This document shows positions 7,212-16,355 of a DNA stretch of 64,000 nt, in pieces. Below the pieces are notes generated by a model that worked only from the letters and a program-made list of their open reading frames with translations, searched no databases and had not been told where the DNA came from. The stretch is taken from positions 44,967 through 108,966 of the forward strand of contig NZ_SEON01000010.1 of assembly GCF_004152845.1 (NCBI RefSeq). The letters are read 5' to 3'. The position numbers and the translations under genes were made by a program. The stretch is from Sphingobium fuliginis. GTDB lineage: Bacteria > Pseudomonadota > Alphaproteobacteria > Sphingomonadales > Sphingomonadaceae. Numbering within the stretch: the stretch's first letter is position 1; each line of letters opens with the position of its first letter.

Positions 7212-9954
7212 TGCCGTAGGTGCGGGGATCGCCCAGATAGGCGGAGATCAACTGGTTCGCCATTGGTGCGCCCAGGGCGAACTGGCCGGTGGTCGAGGTG
7301 GACGGGCTGCTCGACTGTAGCGGGCTGCTGAAGGCGACCTGGCTATAGTCCTGGTTGAAGATGTTCTGGCCCCAGAATTCAACCGCCCAACGCTGCTGCG
7401 GCCCGCGAATGCCGACACGGGCATTGAACACCGCATAGCCGTCCTGCCGCTTTTCGGGGAACAGGTCCGATCCGGTGTTGAAGTCGCTGCTCATGCGCCC
7501 GTCGATATAGAAAAGCGCCGACAGGCCGTTGGAGCCGAGCGAAGGCGTCCAGGACGCGCTGACCGTCGTCACGACTTCCGGCGCCTGGGAGTTGATCGAA
7601 CCCGGCAGCAGGAACAGCGCCGGATCGAGCGGCACCGTTCCGTCGCCGCTGCCGACCAGGCGGTTGGCGAATTTGGCGCGGGCATAGGTGAAGCCCCCCG
7701 CGACGCGCACGTTCCGCACCGGGGTTGCCGACAGTTCCAGTTCCACGCCCTGGCTGATCAGGCCGGGTCCCACATCGCCGCCCGCGCAGGTCCGCGCCGC
7801 CGTCAGCGCGCCGTCGCAGCCATTGATGTTCTGGACGACGAAGCTGGTGCCGTTGAAGGTGTTCAACTGGAAATTCTTGAACTCCTGCCGGAAGGCGGCG
7901 ATGTTGGCGCTCCATTTGGGCTGGGTATATTTCAGGCCCACTTCGAACGCATCGACCTTTTCAGCGGCGAAGCGCAGACTGGTGACGTCGGCATTCGTGC
8001 GCGGCGCGAACACGGCCGGCACCGCGTTCAGGCCCGTCGATCCGAGCTGGAAGCGGTCGAGATTGTAGCCGCCCGCCTTATAGCCCTTCGAATAGCTGCC
8101 ATAGACCAGCAGTTCGTCGATCGGCTTCCATGACAGGACGGCGGTGCCGGAAAACTCCCCGTCGCTGATCTTGTCATTGAGGTCGAGCGCGTTCAGCCCG
8201 GTCGATCCGTTGCCGAGACAGCCCAGGGTCAGGATGCCGCCCGCCAGGGCCGCCGCGCTGCCGAGCTGCGCATTGGTCGCGATGGCGGGCAGGCTGGAGG
8301 CCTGCAAGGCCGCGCAGGTGGCGTTGTTATTGTTGAGGTCCGCCGAGAAACGTTTGCTCTCATGGGTGTAGCGAAGACCCAGCGTCAGATCGAGCTGCTT
8401 TGCGATATGGATGATATTATGGGTGAACAACGCCCAATTCTCGCTCTTCTGATGGTAGAGCGAGGCAATGTCGCCGGTGCCCGAAGGGATCGCCGCCAGC
8501 GCGCGGAGACCATTGCCCAGGCCGGTCGAAATCGCCCCGGCCTGCAAGGCTGGAACGCCGGCAAGGACGAGGCCGCCGTTGAGCTGCGCCTGCGTGCCGG
8601 CGATCAGCGCCTGCGTCGCAAGCCCGCTGCCGCAAGCGGCAAGCTGCGCCGCCGTCAAATTGCTGTTGACGCCTGCCCCCGCCATCAGGCGGCAGGCGGC
8701 AAAGCGGCCATAGTCCGCGCCGAAGACGATATTATCCTCCAGCGTCAGCTTTTCATGCGCATAATAGCCGCCGACCAGCCAGTCGAGCACATCGTTGAAG
8801 GCCGATCCCTGCGCCCTGAGTTCCTGGGTGAAGGTCCTGAACTGGCGATAGGTGTTGGGATCGCGGTAGAGCAGGTCGGCCCCGCTATAGTCGTAATCGC
8901 CATAGTCCTGGCTCTTGTAATCGCGATAGGCGGTTATGCTAGTCAGCTTGGCGCCGCCCAGATCATAATTGATCTCGCCCGAAACGCCCCAATCCTTGAG
9001 CTTGCTCACATAATTCCGGCCAGCCGTGATGGTGAGGTCGCGGTCATAGGGATCGGCGGCAAAGACGCTGCCCTGCCCCGCCAGAATGGCGGCGATCCGG
9101 TTGAAGGGCGCCGTGCTGTAGCCCCCGCCGGCGACCGGACGGCGTTCCCGCGTCTCCATATAGGCGGCGCCGCAGCAGCTTTCGTCGCGATGGGTATAAT
9201 CCCCGATGAGGCGGATGGAGAGCGCGTCGTTCGGCTCGAACAACGCCTGCCCGCGCAGGAAATAGCGGTCGCGGTCATTGGTTTCCCCGACCTTGGCCCC
9301 GCTGGCGTTCACCAGATCGTAGAAGCCGTCGCGCCTGGACCAGACGCCGTCCAGGCTCAGCGCCAGCTGATCGCTGATCGGCCCGGTGATGCGGCCGGCA
9401 AGGCGCCAATAATCATAATTGCCGTAAGTGATCTCCGCCTTGCCCGCGAGCTTGAACTCCGGCGCCTTGCTGATGATGTTGATGAGGCCGGCGGAGGCGT
9501 TGCGCCCGAACAGCGTGCCCTGGGGACCGCGCAGCACCTCGACCCGCTCGATCTCACCCAGTTCGTTGAGGCCGGCGCCGGTGCGCGAGCGATAGACGCC
9601 GTCGATGAACACCGCGACCGAGCTTTCCAGCCCCGGATTGTCGCCCACCGTGCCGATGCCGCGGATGCGGGCAGAGGCATTGGCCTCTGTCCCCGTGGAG
9701 GACAGCAGCAGCGAAGGGGCGAGCTGGTTGAGCGCGCGAATATCCGTCGCGCCGCTATTTTGCATCGCCTGCGCCGTCACGGCGGACACGGCGATCGGCA
9801 CGTCCGACAGCGGGCTGGCGCGCCGGGTGGCGGTGACGATGATGTTGACGCTTTCCGGATCGACCGCGGTTCCGCCGTCCTGCGCCCATGCGACCGGAAC
9901 GCTGCTGCCCAATGCAACGGCACCGACAGAAATCAGCCAAAGGCTCTTCTTCAT
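7189..9954 (-). CDS. TonB-dependent outer-membrane receptor
   Basis: A 921-residue receptor for active uptake across the outer membrane, driven by TonB-ExbBD. The order is: signal peptide (MKKSLWLISVGAVALGSSVP, cleaved near AWAQ), a TonB-box-like segment (IIVTATRR), a plug domain (VRGPQGTLFGRNASAGLINI-type motif around residues 130-150), and a 22-strand barrel ending in the C-terminal aromatic Phe. Substrate cannot be read from sequence; the architecture resembles the large catechol/glycan/aromatic-substrate receptors that sphingomonads carry in numbers. The leader has a strong AAGGAGAGGG Shine-Dalgarno that is perfectly complementary to the anti-SD motif of the paired small-RNA candidates at 27235 and 34655. 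Confidence 0.95.
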   Translation of the reverse strand: MKKSLWLISVGAVALGSSVPVAWAQDGGTAVDPESVNIIVTATRRASPLSDVPIAVSAVTAQAMQNSGATDIRALNQLAPSLLLSSTGTEANASARIRGIGTVGDNPGLESSVAVFIDGVYRSRTGAGLNELGEIERVEVLRGPQGTLFGRNASAGLINIISKAPEFKLAGKAEITYGNYDYWRLAGRITGPISDQLALSLDGVWSRRDGFYDLVNASGAKVGETNDRDRYFLRGQALFEPNDALSIRLIGDYTHRDESCCGAAYMETRERRPVAGGGYSTAPFNRIAAILAGQGSVFAADPYDRDLTITAGRNYVSKLKDWGVSGEINYDLGGAKLTSITAYRDYKSQDYGDYDYSGADLLYRDPNTYRQFRTFTQELRAQGSAFNDVLDWLVGGYYAHEKLTLEDNIVFGADYGRFAACRLMAGAGVNSNLTAAQLAACGSGLATQALIAGTQAQLNGGLVLAGVPALQAGAISTGLGNGLRALAAIPSGTGDIASLYHQKSENWALFTHNIIHIAKQLDLTLGLRYTHESKRFSADLNNNNATCAALQASSLPAIATNAQLGSAAALAGGILTLGCLGNGSTGLNALDLNDKISDGEFSGTAVLSWKPIDELLVYGSYSKGYKAGGYNLDRFQLGSTGLNAVPAVFAPRTNADVTSLRFAAEKVDAFEVGLKYTQPKWSANIAAFRQEFKNFQLNTFNGTSFVVQNINGCDGALTAARTCAGGDVGPGLISQGVELELSATPVRNVRVAGGFTYARAKFANRLVGSGDGTVPLDPALFLLPGSINSQAPEVVTTVSASWTPSLGSNGLSALFYIDGRMSSDFNTGSDLFPEKRQDGYAVFNARVGIRGPQQRWAVEFWGQNIFNQDYSQVAFSSPLQSSSPSTSTTGQFALGAPMANQLISAYLGDPRTYGITLRGSF

Positions 9955-10142
9955 GATGATGCTCCCTCTCCTTATCCGCGCGGCTTTGCGTCGCGTCGAA
10001 TTATTGTCGAACTATGCTGCCACAGCAGGATGAAGGCAAGATATGCCTGCTTTTCAGAGGCTTTGATCCCCCATGGTGACCGGATTCTCATGCACTGTCA
10101 CCTAAAGGAGACAGCTTAAATTCCGGTTTCCGTTACGTCCGC

Positions 10143-10802
10143 CTAAGCAATGGGAAAACGCAGCAGCCGGCCGGCGACCGGCACCAGGGCGGCCGCACCC
10201 GATCCCATCACCCGGCGAATCTCGCCATGACCGGCATCGAGGCCGCCCGTCAGGGCGCCAAGGGCAGGCAGAATCAATTTGGTCCGCGATCCGACGAAGC
10301 AGCGCCGCGACACATGGCGTCCGCGCACGGACAGGCGGAACTTGGGGTGGAAATGCCCTGATATTTCCGGCCGGGGGTCGGCAGGGTCCGCCTCATGCCG
10401 CAGCCAGATGCCGTCCACCTGCATGTCCGTGCGACGCGTGCCGCCGGGCGTCCGCGCCATGCCGGCATCGTGATTGCCGGTGATCCAGACCCAGTCGAGC
10501 CTGTCCGTCAACACGGCCAGTCTTGCCCGCGCCGCCGGATCGAGCCGGGCCGCGCCATCGGCATCGTGAAAACTGTCGCCCAGCGACCAGACGGCCCGCG
10601 CGCCCGTCCGTTCCACCAGCATCTCGATCATGTCCAGCGTCGCCAGGCTGTCATGGGGCGGCAGGAACTGCCCGGATCGGGCGAACCAGCTTGCCTTTTC
10701 GAAATGCAGGTCGGCCACCAGCAGGGCGGAGCGCGCCGGCCAGAACAGCGCAGCCTCCGCCAACGCCAGAAAATCATGACCCGCGAACGAAAGGGGAACC
10801 AT
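10143..10802 (-). CDS. pdeM: ligase-associated DNA-repair endonuclease PdeM
   Basis: A 219-residue calcineurin-like metallophosphoesterase. Metal-binding motifs are visible in order: VADLHFEK, SLGDSFHD, WITGNHDAG and EISGHFHPK. The length and the LALAEAALFWPARSALLVAD opening match PdeM, the phosphoesterase usually encoded with an Lhr-like helicase and an ATP-dependent DNA ligase. Those partners are not adjacent here; the divergent neighbour is trhO, so the gene appears detached from its usual cluster. Confidence 0.9.
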   Translation of the reverse strand: MVPLSFAGHDFLALAEAALFWPARSALLVADLHFEKASWFARSGQFLPPHDSLATLDMIEMLVERTGARAVWSLGDSFHDADGAARLDPAARARLAVLTDRLDWVWITGNHDAGMARTPGGTRRTDMQVDGIWLRHEADPADPRPEISGHFHPKFRLSVRGRHVSRRCFVGSRTKLILPALGALTGGLDAGHGEIRRVMGSGAAALVPVAGRLLRFPIA

Positions 10803-10855
10803 GGCCTGCCTATGCCCCCTTGCCCCGCCGCTTTCAAGAGGGCAGCGAAGCGGCT

Positions 10856-11704
10856 ATGGGCGCTGCCATGGAATCCGCTTTCACCATTGCCGCGCTTTAC
10901 CGTTTCGCGAGCTTCGCCGATCCGGAGGCGATTGCCCGCGATTTGCGCCTGCTCTGCGCCGACCTTGGCACCTGCGGCACGCTGATCGTCGCCGGGGAGG
11001 GGATCAACGGCACGGTCGCGGGGAGCGAGAGGGCGATTGCGGCGCTGGTCTCGCATATCCGGGCATATCCGGGCTGCGCCGATCTCGACGTCAAATATGC
11101 CCATGGCGACAGCCCGCCCTTCGCCCGGATGAAGGTGAAGGTGAAGGCGGAGATCGTGACGCTGGGCGCGGGCGATCTCGACCCGGCGCATCAGGCGGGC
11201 ACGCATCTCGATCCGGTGGAATGGAACGCCCTGATAGCCGATCCGGACACGGTCGTGATCGATACGCGCAACGCCTATGAAGTGTCGGTGGGCAGCTTCG
11301 AAGGGGCGATCGATCCCGGCACCCGCTCCTTCCGCGATTTCCCGGCCTGGTTCGACGATTTTGCCGAAAAGCTGCGCGAGGAGGGCCGCACGCCGCGCAT
11401 CGCCATGTTCTGCACCGGCGGCATAAGATGCGAGAAATCGACCGCGCTGGTCAGGGCCCGCGGTTTTGAGGAGGTCTATCATCTGCGCGGCGGCATCCTG
11501 CGCTATCTGGAGGAAATGCCCGAAGAGGACAGCCTTTGGCAGGGCAACTGCTATGTGTTCGACGAGCGCGTGGCGGTGGGCCATGGGCTGAAGGCGGGCG
11601 ATTATGTCACCTGCCGGGCCTGCGGCTTGCCGCATGTGCGGGACGCTGCGCATGATTGCGCGGCGGACGGGTCGGGCGTCTGGCCGCACAGGAACCAGGG
11701 CTGA
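10856..11704 (+). CDS. trhO: tRNA uridine 5-hydroxylase, rhodanese family
   Basis: TrhO (YceA) catalyses oxygen-dependent hydroxylation of U34 in certain tRNAs. The 282-residue frame has the N-terminal acylphosphatase-like domain (TLIVAGEGINGTVAGSE) and a rhodanese domain with the active-site loop FCTGGIRCEKST (catalytic Cys). It ends with a cysteine pair region, CRACGLPH, typical of the family. ATG 10856 has GAAG five bases upstream; ATG 10868 (MESAFTIAALYRF) is also plausible. A much longer upstream-extended frame overlaps pdeM and is rejected. Confidence 0.93.
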   Translation: MGAAMESAFTIAALYRFASFADPEAIARDLRLLCADLGTCGTLIVAGEGINGTVAGSERAIAALVSHIRAYPGCADLDVKYAHGDSPPFARMKVKVKAEIVTLGAGDLDPAHQAGTHLDPVEWNALIADPDTVVIDTRNAYEVSVGSFEGAIDPGTRSFRDFPAWFDDFAEKLREEGRTPRIAMFCTGGIRCEKSTALVRARGFEEVYHLRGGILRYLEEMPEEDSLWQGNCYVFDERVAVGHGLKAGDYVTCRACGLPHVRDAAHDCAADGSGVWPHRNQG

Positions 11705-11752
11705 AGGATCAGGGCATAGCGTGATCCCGCCTTCGCAGGAGCAGCTTGCACT

Positions 11753-12016
11753 TCACCGGGCTGGCGTTTCGACCAGTTCCGCTATCTCGAACGCATAGCG
11801 TTTCCAGCCGCGCATCCGCGCGCCTTCTTCCGCCGCCGTCCGCTTCCTCTTCGCCTCGGCCAGCGAGCGGCTGTGGCCCCAGAAAACCTCCGTCCTGCCA
11901 TTCTCCAGTATCGCGACGATGCGCCAATAATGGGTGAAGGCGTCCGCCGTGGGCCCGATGGTCTTCACATAGCCATCCGGCATCGTCGCTGTCAGATAGC
12001 GCTTCTTCCTGCCCAT
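11753..12016 (-). CDS. conserved small protein, unknown function
   Basis: An 87-residue, basic protein (MGRKKRYLTATMPDGYV...) with no signal peptide or membrane segment. It has many Arg/Lys residues in SLAEAKRKRTAAEEGARMRGWKR. It starts 7 bp after the stop of the YgjP-type protease gene, so it is probably the last gene of the SCO-YcgN-YgjP operon. I do not recognise a family. A longer frame extending into the protease gene is out of step with the operon and is rejected. Confidence 0.65.
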   Translation of the reverse strand: MGRKKRYLTATMPDGYVKTIGPTADAFTHYWRIVAILENGRTEVFWGHSRSLAEAKRKRTAAEEGARMRGWKRYAFEIAELVETPAR

Positions 12017-12023
12017 GGGCCTG

Positions 12024-12734
12024 TCACCCGACGAAGCGGTGCAGCGCGGTCCCATGGGTGCGCAGCCAGGCCCGCGCAGGCCGGGGGTCTTCGCCCAATA
12101 TCCGCTTGTGGGCCGCGTGAAAGGCAGGGCTGTGATCCATGTGCAGCAGATGCGCCAGCTCATGCGCCACGGTCGCCCGGCGCACCTCCGGCGGGCAGAG
12201 GATCAGCCGCCAGCTATAGCGGATCGCCCCGCTGGAGGCGCAGCTCGCCCAGCGGCTGCGCGGATCGCCAATGCCGACCGACGCCACGATCAGCCCATTG
12301 TCCCGCGCCATTTCATGGCTTTCGGTCTCCAGCACGGCCTTGGCCCGCATCTTGAGCCAGCGCAGCACCCGCGACCCGATTGATTCCGCCGCGCCGCCCA
12401 GCAGCAGCCGGTCGCCCTCCAGCCGGATCGTGCGGGACGCGCCCTCGACCCAGCAGATGCGCACCTCCCGCCCCTCCAGCGGGAAGACGGCGCCGTCGCA
12501 CAGCATCACCTGCGCTGGCTGCCGCGCCATTTGCGACCGGACCCAGCCCTCATGCTCCTGCGCCCAGCCGAGCGCCCGCTTCAGATTGGCGCGGGTCGGC
12601 AGCGAGAGCCGCAACTCCCCCCGCGCTTGATCCAGCGACAATCGATAGGCCTTGGCCCGCGCCGACCGGCGGACCCGCACCGGAACGGCGATGCCGTCGA
12701 TCAGGATTTCGGCGTCAGAGTTCTCTGTCGACAA
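12024..12734 (-). CDS. YgjP/SprT-like zinc metallopeptidase
   Basis: A 236-residue protein of the YgjP (DUF45/M48-like) family. The zinc site is HELAHLLHMDHSPAFH, with both His and the Glu of HExxH present, and the family block RSRWASCASSGAIRYSWRLILCPP lies just before it. The substrate is unknown; members are cytosolic. No ATG suits the start. TTG 12734 leaves a 20-bp overlap with the upstream gene and has GGGAAA seven bases before it; TTG 12770 would overlap by 56 bp. It is the third gene of an operon with SCO and YcgN. Confidence 0.88.
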   Translation of the reverse strand: MSTENSDAEILIDGIAVPVRVRRSARAKAYRLSLDQARGELRLSLPTRANLKRALGWAQEHEGWVRSQMARQPAQVMLCDGAVFPLEGREVRICWVEGASRTIRLEGDRLLLGGAAESIGSRVLRWLKMRAKAVLETESHEMARDNGLIVASVGIGDPRSRWASCASSGAIRYSWRLILCPPEVRRATVAHELAHLLHMDHSPAFHAAHKRILGEDPRPARAWLRTHGTALHRFVG

Positions 12735-13140
12735 GATGGTTTTCCCAATCGCCGGCGTCGGCTTCCGCAATGGTCCAGCCGCGCACGGACTCCTGGGCCC
12801 GGTGCACCGCCTCGCGGTCGCCGCAGATCAGATAGTGCCATTCGGGCAATGGCTTGCCCTCGCCCCGCAGCCGATAGGCGCAGGTGCGCGGCAGCCAGCT
12901 TATCGTCTTCACCTTGGCGGGGGTCAGCCGCACGCAATCGGGCACGAAGCGGCGGCGTTCCTTATAGTTGGTGCACTGCCCGCTATGCCGGTCCAGCAGG
13001 CGGCAGGCGACATTGGTGGGGTAGATGCGCCCCGTATCCTCATCCTCCGCCTTGTGCAGGCAGCATTTGCCGCAGCCGTCGCACAGCGCTTCCCACTCCG
13101 CGCGGTCCAGTCTGTCGAGGGGCTTTTCCCAGAAGTCCAA
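12715..13140 (-). CDS. ycgN: YcgN-family cysteine cluster protein
   Basis: A 141-residue protein of the UPF0260/YcgN family. It shows eight cysteines in the family pattern: CDGCGKCC, NVACRLL, QCTNYKERRRFVPDC, RTCAYR and LICGD, which suggest binding of a zinc or Fe-S cluster. The function is not established. The start ATG lies 3 bp after the SCO stop codon. Together with the metallopeptidase it forms a tight operon, suggesting shared regulation but not a known pathway. Confidence 0.93.
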   Translation of the reverse strand: MDFWEKPLDRLDRAEWEALCDGCGKCCLHKAEDEDTGRIYPTNVACRLLDRHSGQCTNYKERRRFVPDCVRLTPAKVKTISWLPRTCAYRLRGEGKPLPEWHYLICGDREAVHRAQESVRGWTIAEADAGDWENHLVDREL

Positions 13141-13143
13141 CCG

Positions 13144-13785
13144 TCACTTCACCCATTTTTCGAGGAAGGCCGTCACCCTGGCGGGATCGCCCTCATCCAC
13201 ATCCGGCGTTCCCGGATCGTCCACCGGCACCAGCGCGACCGGCGCGCCATCGCCCCCAAAAAGATAGGGCGTGCGGCTGTGGCTGACCAAATAGCCGCTT
13301 GCGCCCTTCGCCTCTTCCTTATTGTAGAGCACGACGAAATCCTTCGCCACCTTGGCGATTTCGTCCGGCGTGCCGGTCAGGCCGATCAGGCGCGGATGGA
13401 AGGCCGCGACATAGGTTTTGAGGACGGCGGGCGTGTCCCGATCCGGATCGACGCTGATGAAGATCGGCTGGACCTTTGCGGCCAGCGCCGGTTTATCCTT
13501 CTCGAACTTCGAAAAGCCCTGCATGATCCGTTGCAGGTCGATCGGGCAGACATCGGGGCAATAGGTGTAGCCGAAATAGACCAGCCGATACTTGCCCTTG
13601 AAATCGTCCCAGCGAACCTTCTTCCCATCCTGATCGGTCAGGGTGAAGGGCGCGCCGATGCTGGCCCCGTGCAGATCCCCCTGGGCGCTTTCATCGCCGC
13701 TTGATGCATTGCCCCCGGCCCCCATATTACAGGCTGCCAGCAGGGCGGTCAGCGGCAGGGCGAGCGAAATCAGCGCTTTGTTCAT
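13144..13785 (-). CDS. SCO1/SenC copper-binding lipoprotein
   Basis: A 213-residue periplasmic SCO family protein that delivers copper to, or reduces, the CuA site of cytochrome oxidase. The N-terminus is a lipoprotein signal ending LLAAC. The thioredoxin fold carries the copper-binding CPDVCP motif (YFGYTYCPDVCPIDLQ) and the distant His in GYLVSHSRTPYLF. An in-frame upstream ATG at 13800 adds five residues; MNKALISL at 13785 gives the better signal peptide. It heads the leftward operon and is 54 bp from the divergent ankyrin gene. Confidence 0.94.
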   Translation of the reverse strand: MNKALISLALPLTALLAACNMGAGGNASSGDESAQGDLHGASIGAPFTLTDQDGKKVRWDDFKGKYRLVYFGYTYCPDVCPIDLQRIMQGFSKFEKDKPALAAKVQPIFISVDPDRDTPAVLKTYVAAFHPRLIGLTGTPDEIAKVAKDFVVLYNKEEAKGASGYLVSHSRTPYLFGGDGAPVALVPVDDPGTPDVDEGDPARVTAFLEKWVK

Positions 13786-13838
13786 GGCGCCGCCAGCCAT
13801 GCCCTGCTATGGCCCGATTTGCAAATCCCAACGGGGCT

Positions 13839-14471
13839 ATGGACATAATGACAGGACGTTTTCCGGCTTGGATGGGCCTTGGCCGTGCCGCCGCTCTGGC
13901 CCTGGCGCTGCTGTCGCCGGTCGCGGCGCAGGCGCAGTTTTCCGACAATTACAATTTTCTGAAGGCGGTCAAGGACGCCGACGGGCAGAAGGTGACCGAC
14001 CTGATCCAGAAGCCGGGATCGACCGTCATCAACAGCCGCGACGTGACGACGGGCGATACCGCGCTGCATCTGGTCGTCGCCCGGCGGGACAATACATGGC
14101 TGACCTTCCTGCTCGCCAAGGGCGCAAACCCGAACCTGACCGACAATAACGGCAACACGCCGCTGATGGACGCGGTGCAGGCCCGGTTCGAGGAAGGCGT
14201 GCGCAGCCTGCTGACCTATAATGCGCAGGTGGACAAGGCGAATGGCAGCGGCGAGACGCCGCTGATCCGCGCGGTGCAGCTTCGCGACGTGGCGCTGGTC
14301 CGGCTGCTGGTCGCGCAAGGCGCCAATCCCGACAAGCGCGACACGATCGCCGGCATGTCGGCGCGGGACTATGCGGAGCGCGACGCCAGGACGCCGGGGC
14401 TGGTGGAAGCGCTGAGCGCTGCGAAGACGAAGACCGCGCCCAAGGGACCGGTGCAGGGGCCGGTGTTCTGA
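13839..14471 (+). CDS. exported ankyrin-repeat protein
   Basis: A protein of about 210 residues with a signal peptide (AAALALALLSPVAAQAQ) and four ankyrin-like repeats. Repeat cores are TGDTALHLVVARRDNTWLTF, NGNTPLMDAVQARFEEGV, SGETPLIRAVQLRDVALV and a degenerate last unit. Ankyrin repeats mediate protein contacts; the partner in the periplasm is unknown. ATG 13839 has GGGG five bases upstream; ATG 13848 and 13809 are in frame alternatives. Confidence 0.88.
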   Translation: MDIMTGRFPAWMGLGRAAALALALLSPVAAQAQFSDNYNFLKAVKDADGQKVTDLIQKPGSTVINSRDVTTGDTALHLVVARRDNTWLTFLLAKGANPNLTDNNGNTPLMDAVQARFEEGVRSLLTYNAQVDKANGSGETPLIRAVQLRDVALVRLLVAQGANPDKRDTIAGMSARDYAERDARTPGLVEALSAAKTKTAPKGPVQGPVF

Positions 14472-14501
14472 TTTTTTCCTGAAGCGAACATCAGACGATG
14501 T

Positions 14502-14521
14502 GTGTTCCTGCGCAGGAGCAC
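14502..14521. terminator. hairpin of the TCCTGCGCAGGA class
   Basis: A palindrome TCCTGCGCAGGA (14506-14517) inside GTG/CAC flanks, between the convergent ankyrin and mmcB genes. The same core recurs at other gene ends in the window. Its role as a terminator is inferred from position only. Confidence 0.4.
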
Positions 14522-14586
14522 GTATCGCTTAAGGGGAATGTCGCGGGAGACTATCCGTCCCCTCATCGATCTCCACGCAGATCAGA

Positions 14587-15081
14587 CTACCACCCCAGTT
14601 CCGCGGCATGATCCGGGTCCGCCAGCGCCGTCAGCCGCCTGGCCGCCCGCCTAGCGAAGCGCAGCGTTTCCGCCTTGCGCCGCGCCGCCGCCAGCGGCTC
14701 CATAGGTGCGGGGCGCACCAGTTCGGCGTCATATTGGTCCGCGACGATCAATCCCGTCCGTCCCGGCCATAGCGCCTCGCTCTCGAACAGCGACAGGTCG
14801 AAGCCCGACGGCACGGCCCAGAAATAGCGGTCGCAATAATCGAAATAGTCGGGCCATTTCATGTCGCCCAACAGGTCGGCGCGGCTGCACTTGATCTCCA
14901 CGATGGTGATCCGACCCGCCCCGTCCAGCGCCATGATGTCGGCGCGCCGGCCATTGGGCAGCGGCACTTCCAATATCCCGCTCATGTCATGGCGGAAGAA
15001 CAGGCGCAGCGTGCCCCGCGCCACGGCCAGAGCCGTGCCGTCCGTGAGGGGCGAACAACTGTCGGAAAGATCGGATTCCAT
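14587..15081 (-). CDS. mmcB: MmcB-family DNA repair protein
   Basis: A 164-residue protein of the MmcB (DUF1052) family. In Caulobacter, mmcB is an SOS-linked gene acting in mitomycin C resistance. A PD-(D/E)xK-like core is visible: PNGRRADIMALD, then TIVEIKCSRADLLGDMKWPDYFDYCDRYFWAVP. The acid and Lys of VEIKCS fit a restriction-like fold. Later LIVADQYDAEL and an Arg-rich tail are typical. It is a single gene. Confidence 0.92.
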   Translation of the reverse strand: MESDLSDSCSPLTDGTALAVARGTLRLFFRHDMSGILEVPLPNGRRADIMALDGAGRITIVEIKCSRADLLGDMKWPDYFDYCDRYFWAVPSGFDLSLFESEALWPGRTGLIVADQYDAELVRPAPMEPLAAARRKAETLRFARRAARRLTALADPDHAAELGW

Positions 15082-15104
15082 GTCCGGTTCTTAGAACAGG
15101 AAGG

Positions 15105-15149
15105 GAACAAAAGGAAAGGGCCGATTCAGGATCGCCCGAACCGGCCCTT
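15105..15149 (-). terminator. intrinsic terminator after sleB-type gene
   Basis: A 12-bp stem with one mismatch (15116-15127 with 15138-15149, AAGGGCCG core). On the minus strand it is followed by CCTTTTGTT. It ends the leftward cell-wall hydrolase transcript. Confidence 0.75.
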
Positions 15150-15180
15150 CTTCACCCCCTGCGCGCCGGGCGCGAAACGG

Positions 15181-15828
15181 TCAGCGATAGAAGACGTGAT
15201 TGTCTATCGCGGCGAGTTGGCGCTTGCCCCAGCCGGGCGAAACCCGACGGGCGTGGAAATAGAGCGCACCCTCTGCCTTGCTGTCCCAGCTATCGTCCAT
15301 CGCGATCTGGGCGATGGCGACGGCCTCGCGCCAGCTTTCGCTGCCCAGGCGGATCGACGGCATGCCATTGCCGCGCACGAAGCTGAACTGGCCGGGCTGA
15401 TAGACGACGCCGCACAGGCTATCGGCAAAGCGGCCGGACCGGGCGCGATTGATGATGACGCGGGCAACGGCCAACTGGCCTTCCAGGCTTTCGCCCTTGG
15501 ATTCGAAATAGACGGCGCCGGCCAGGCACTTCATGTCGCCGGAAACATCCTCGGCCGCGCCCTGCGCGTCCACGAGGGCGGCGAGATTGTCGGCCTTCAC
15601 ATCGGCGCTGTCGGAAAGGGGAGCCAGCGGCTGCACGACTTCGCGCGGCGCGGCGAAAGTGACGGCGGGCGTGGCGCCGGCCGGAGCTGCATTCAGCTCA
15701 TTGCTTCCCGGAAGGGAAAGGACCGACGGAGCCGCCTCGGAAGCGCTCGACATGTCGGCCGCGGTAACCGCCGCTGTGGCGGAAAGGGAAAATGCCGCGA
15801 AGATCGCAGCCTTCAGACGAAAACTCAT
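15181..15828 (-). CDS. SleB/CwlJ-type cell wall hydrolase
   Basis: A 215-residue exported protein with a signal peptide (AAIFAAFSLSATAAVTAA) and a C-terminal Hydrolase_2 (SleB/CwlJ) domain from about residue 95. The catalytic Glu lies in CLAGAVYFESKGESLEGQLAVA. VVYQPGQFSFVRG, the aromatic ALYFHARRVSPGW and the ending NHVFYR are standard for non-spore-forming alphaproteobacterial members, which cleave peptidoglycan in the periplasm. The start is supported by the hydrophobic leader. It is a monocistronic gene followed by a good terminator. Confidence 0.94.
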   Translation of the reverse strand: MSFRLKAAIFAAFSLSATAAVTAADMSSASEAAPSVLSLPGSNELNAAPAGATPAVTFAAPREVVQPLAPLSDSADVKADNLAALVDAQGAAEDVSGDMKCLAGAVYFESKGESLEGQLAVARVIINRARSGRFADSLCGVVYQPGQFSFVRGNGMPSIRLGSESWREAVAIAQIAMDDSWDSKAEGALYFHARRVSPGWGKRQLAAIDNHVFYR

Positions 15829-16004
15829 TACAGCTCAAAATCGTGCGGTTCTTGGCCGGGAACGTCAAAAAACCCCTAAAACACGACGTTCGGCCGCCCC
15901 CCGTCTGCGTGTTTACCGCATCCGCCCCCCATGGACGAAAACCGGCAACCTGCGCGTTGAAAGCGTCGGAGGCCTGTGCCCGCGCGAGGAAAATGAGTCA
16001 ACGA

Positions 16005-16355
16005 TCAACAGATCGTTTCAGCGGCGAACCGTTCCGCATCCGCGATGTCGAGTTCGATGACCCACAGATCGGGGTCCGATCCGCGCCGGCGCGCAAGATA
16101 TTGAGCCATGGCCTCGGCCCCCTTTTCCGGGTCCGGGCCGCAGCGGGTGAGGCGATAGCCGCCCGCATAATCAGGAACGCGTTCGAACAGTCCCTGTTCC
16201 CGGCCATTTTCCAGCGCCTGGAGCAGGATCACGCCGCTGACGGCATCGCCCTTCACCAGCACCGTGGCAAAGCCGCCCGCCGCGGCGCAGCGGCGCATCA
16301 GGACACCGACCAGCATGGCGCTGGTCAGCCGCGCGTCGGATGGGTCAGCCGGCAT
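16005..16355 (-). CDS. DUF1491 family protein
   Basis: A 116-residue soluble protein, typical length for DUF1491, a family confined mainly to Alphaproteobacteria. Family blocks are SAMLVGVLMRRCAAAGGFATVL, GDAVSGVILLQ and the C-terminal DPDLWVIELDIADAERFAAETI. No function is known. Its start overlaps the stop of the thioesterase gene by 11 bp, so the two are translationally coupled. Confidence 0.92.
   Translation of the reverse strand: MPADPSDARLTSAMLVGVLMRRCAAAGGFATVLVKGDAVSGVILLQALENGREQGLFERVPDYAGGYRLTRCGPDPEKGAEAMAQYLARRRGSDPDLWVIELDIADAERFAAETIC

Noticed and set aside
10523..10855. N-terminal extension of trhO
   Set aside because: It overlaps pdeM in antisense and adds Pro/Arg-rich residues absent from the family.
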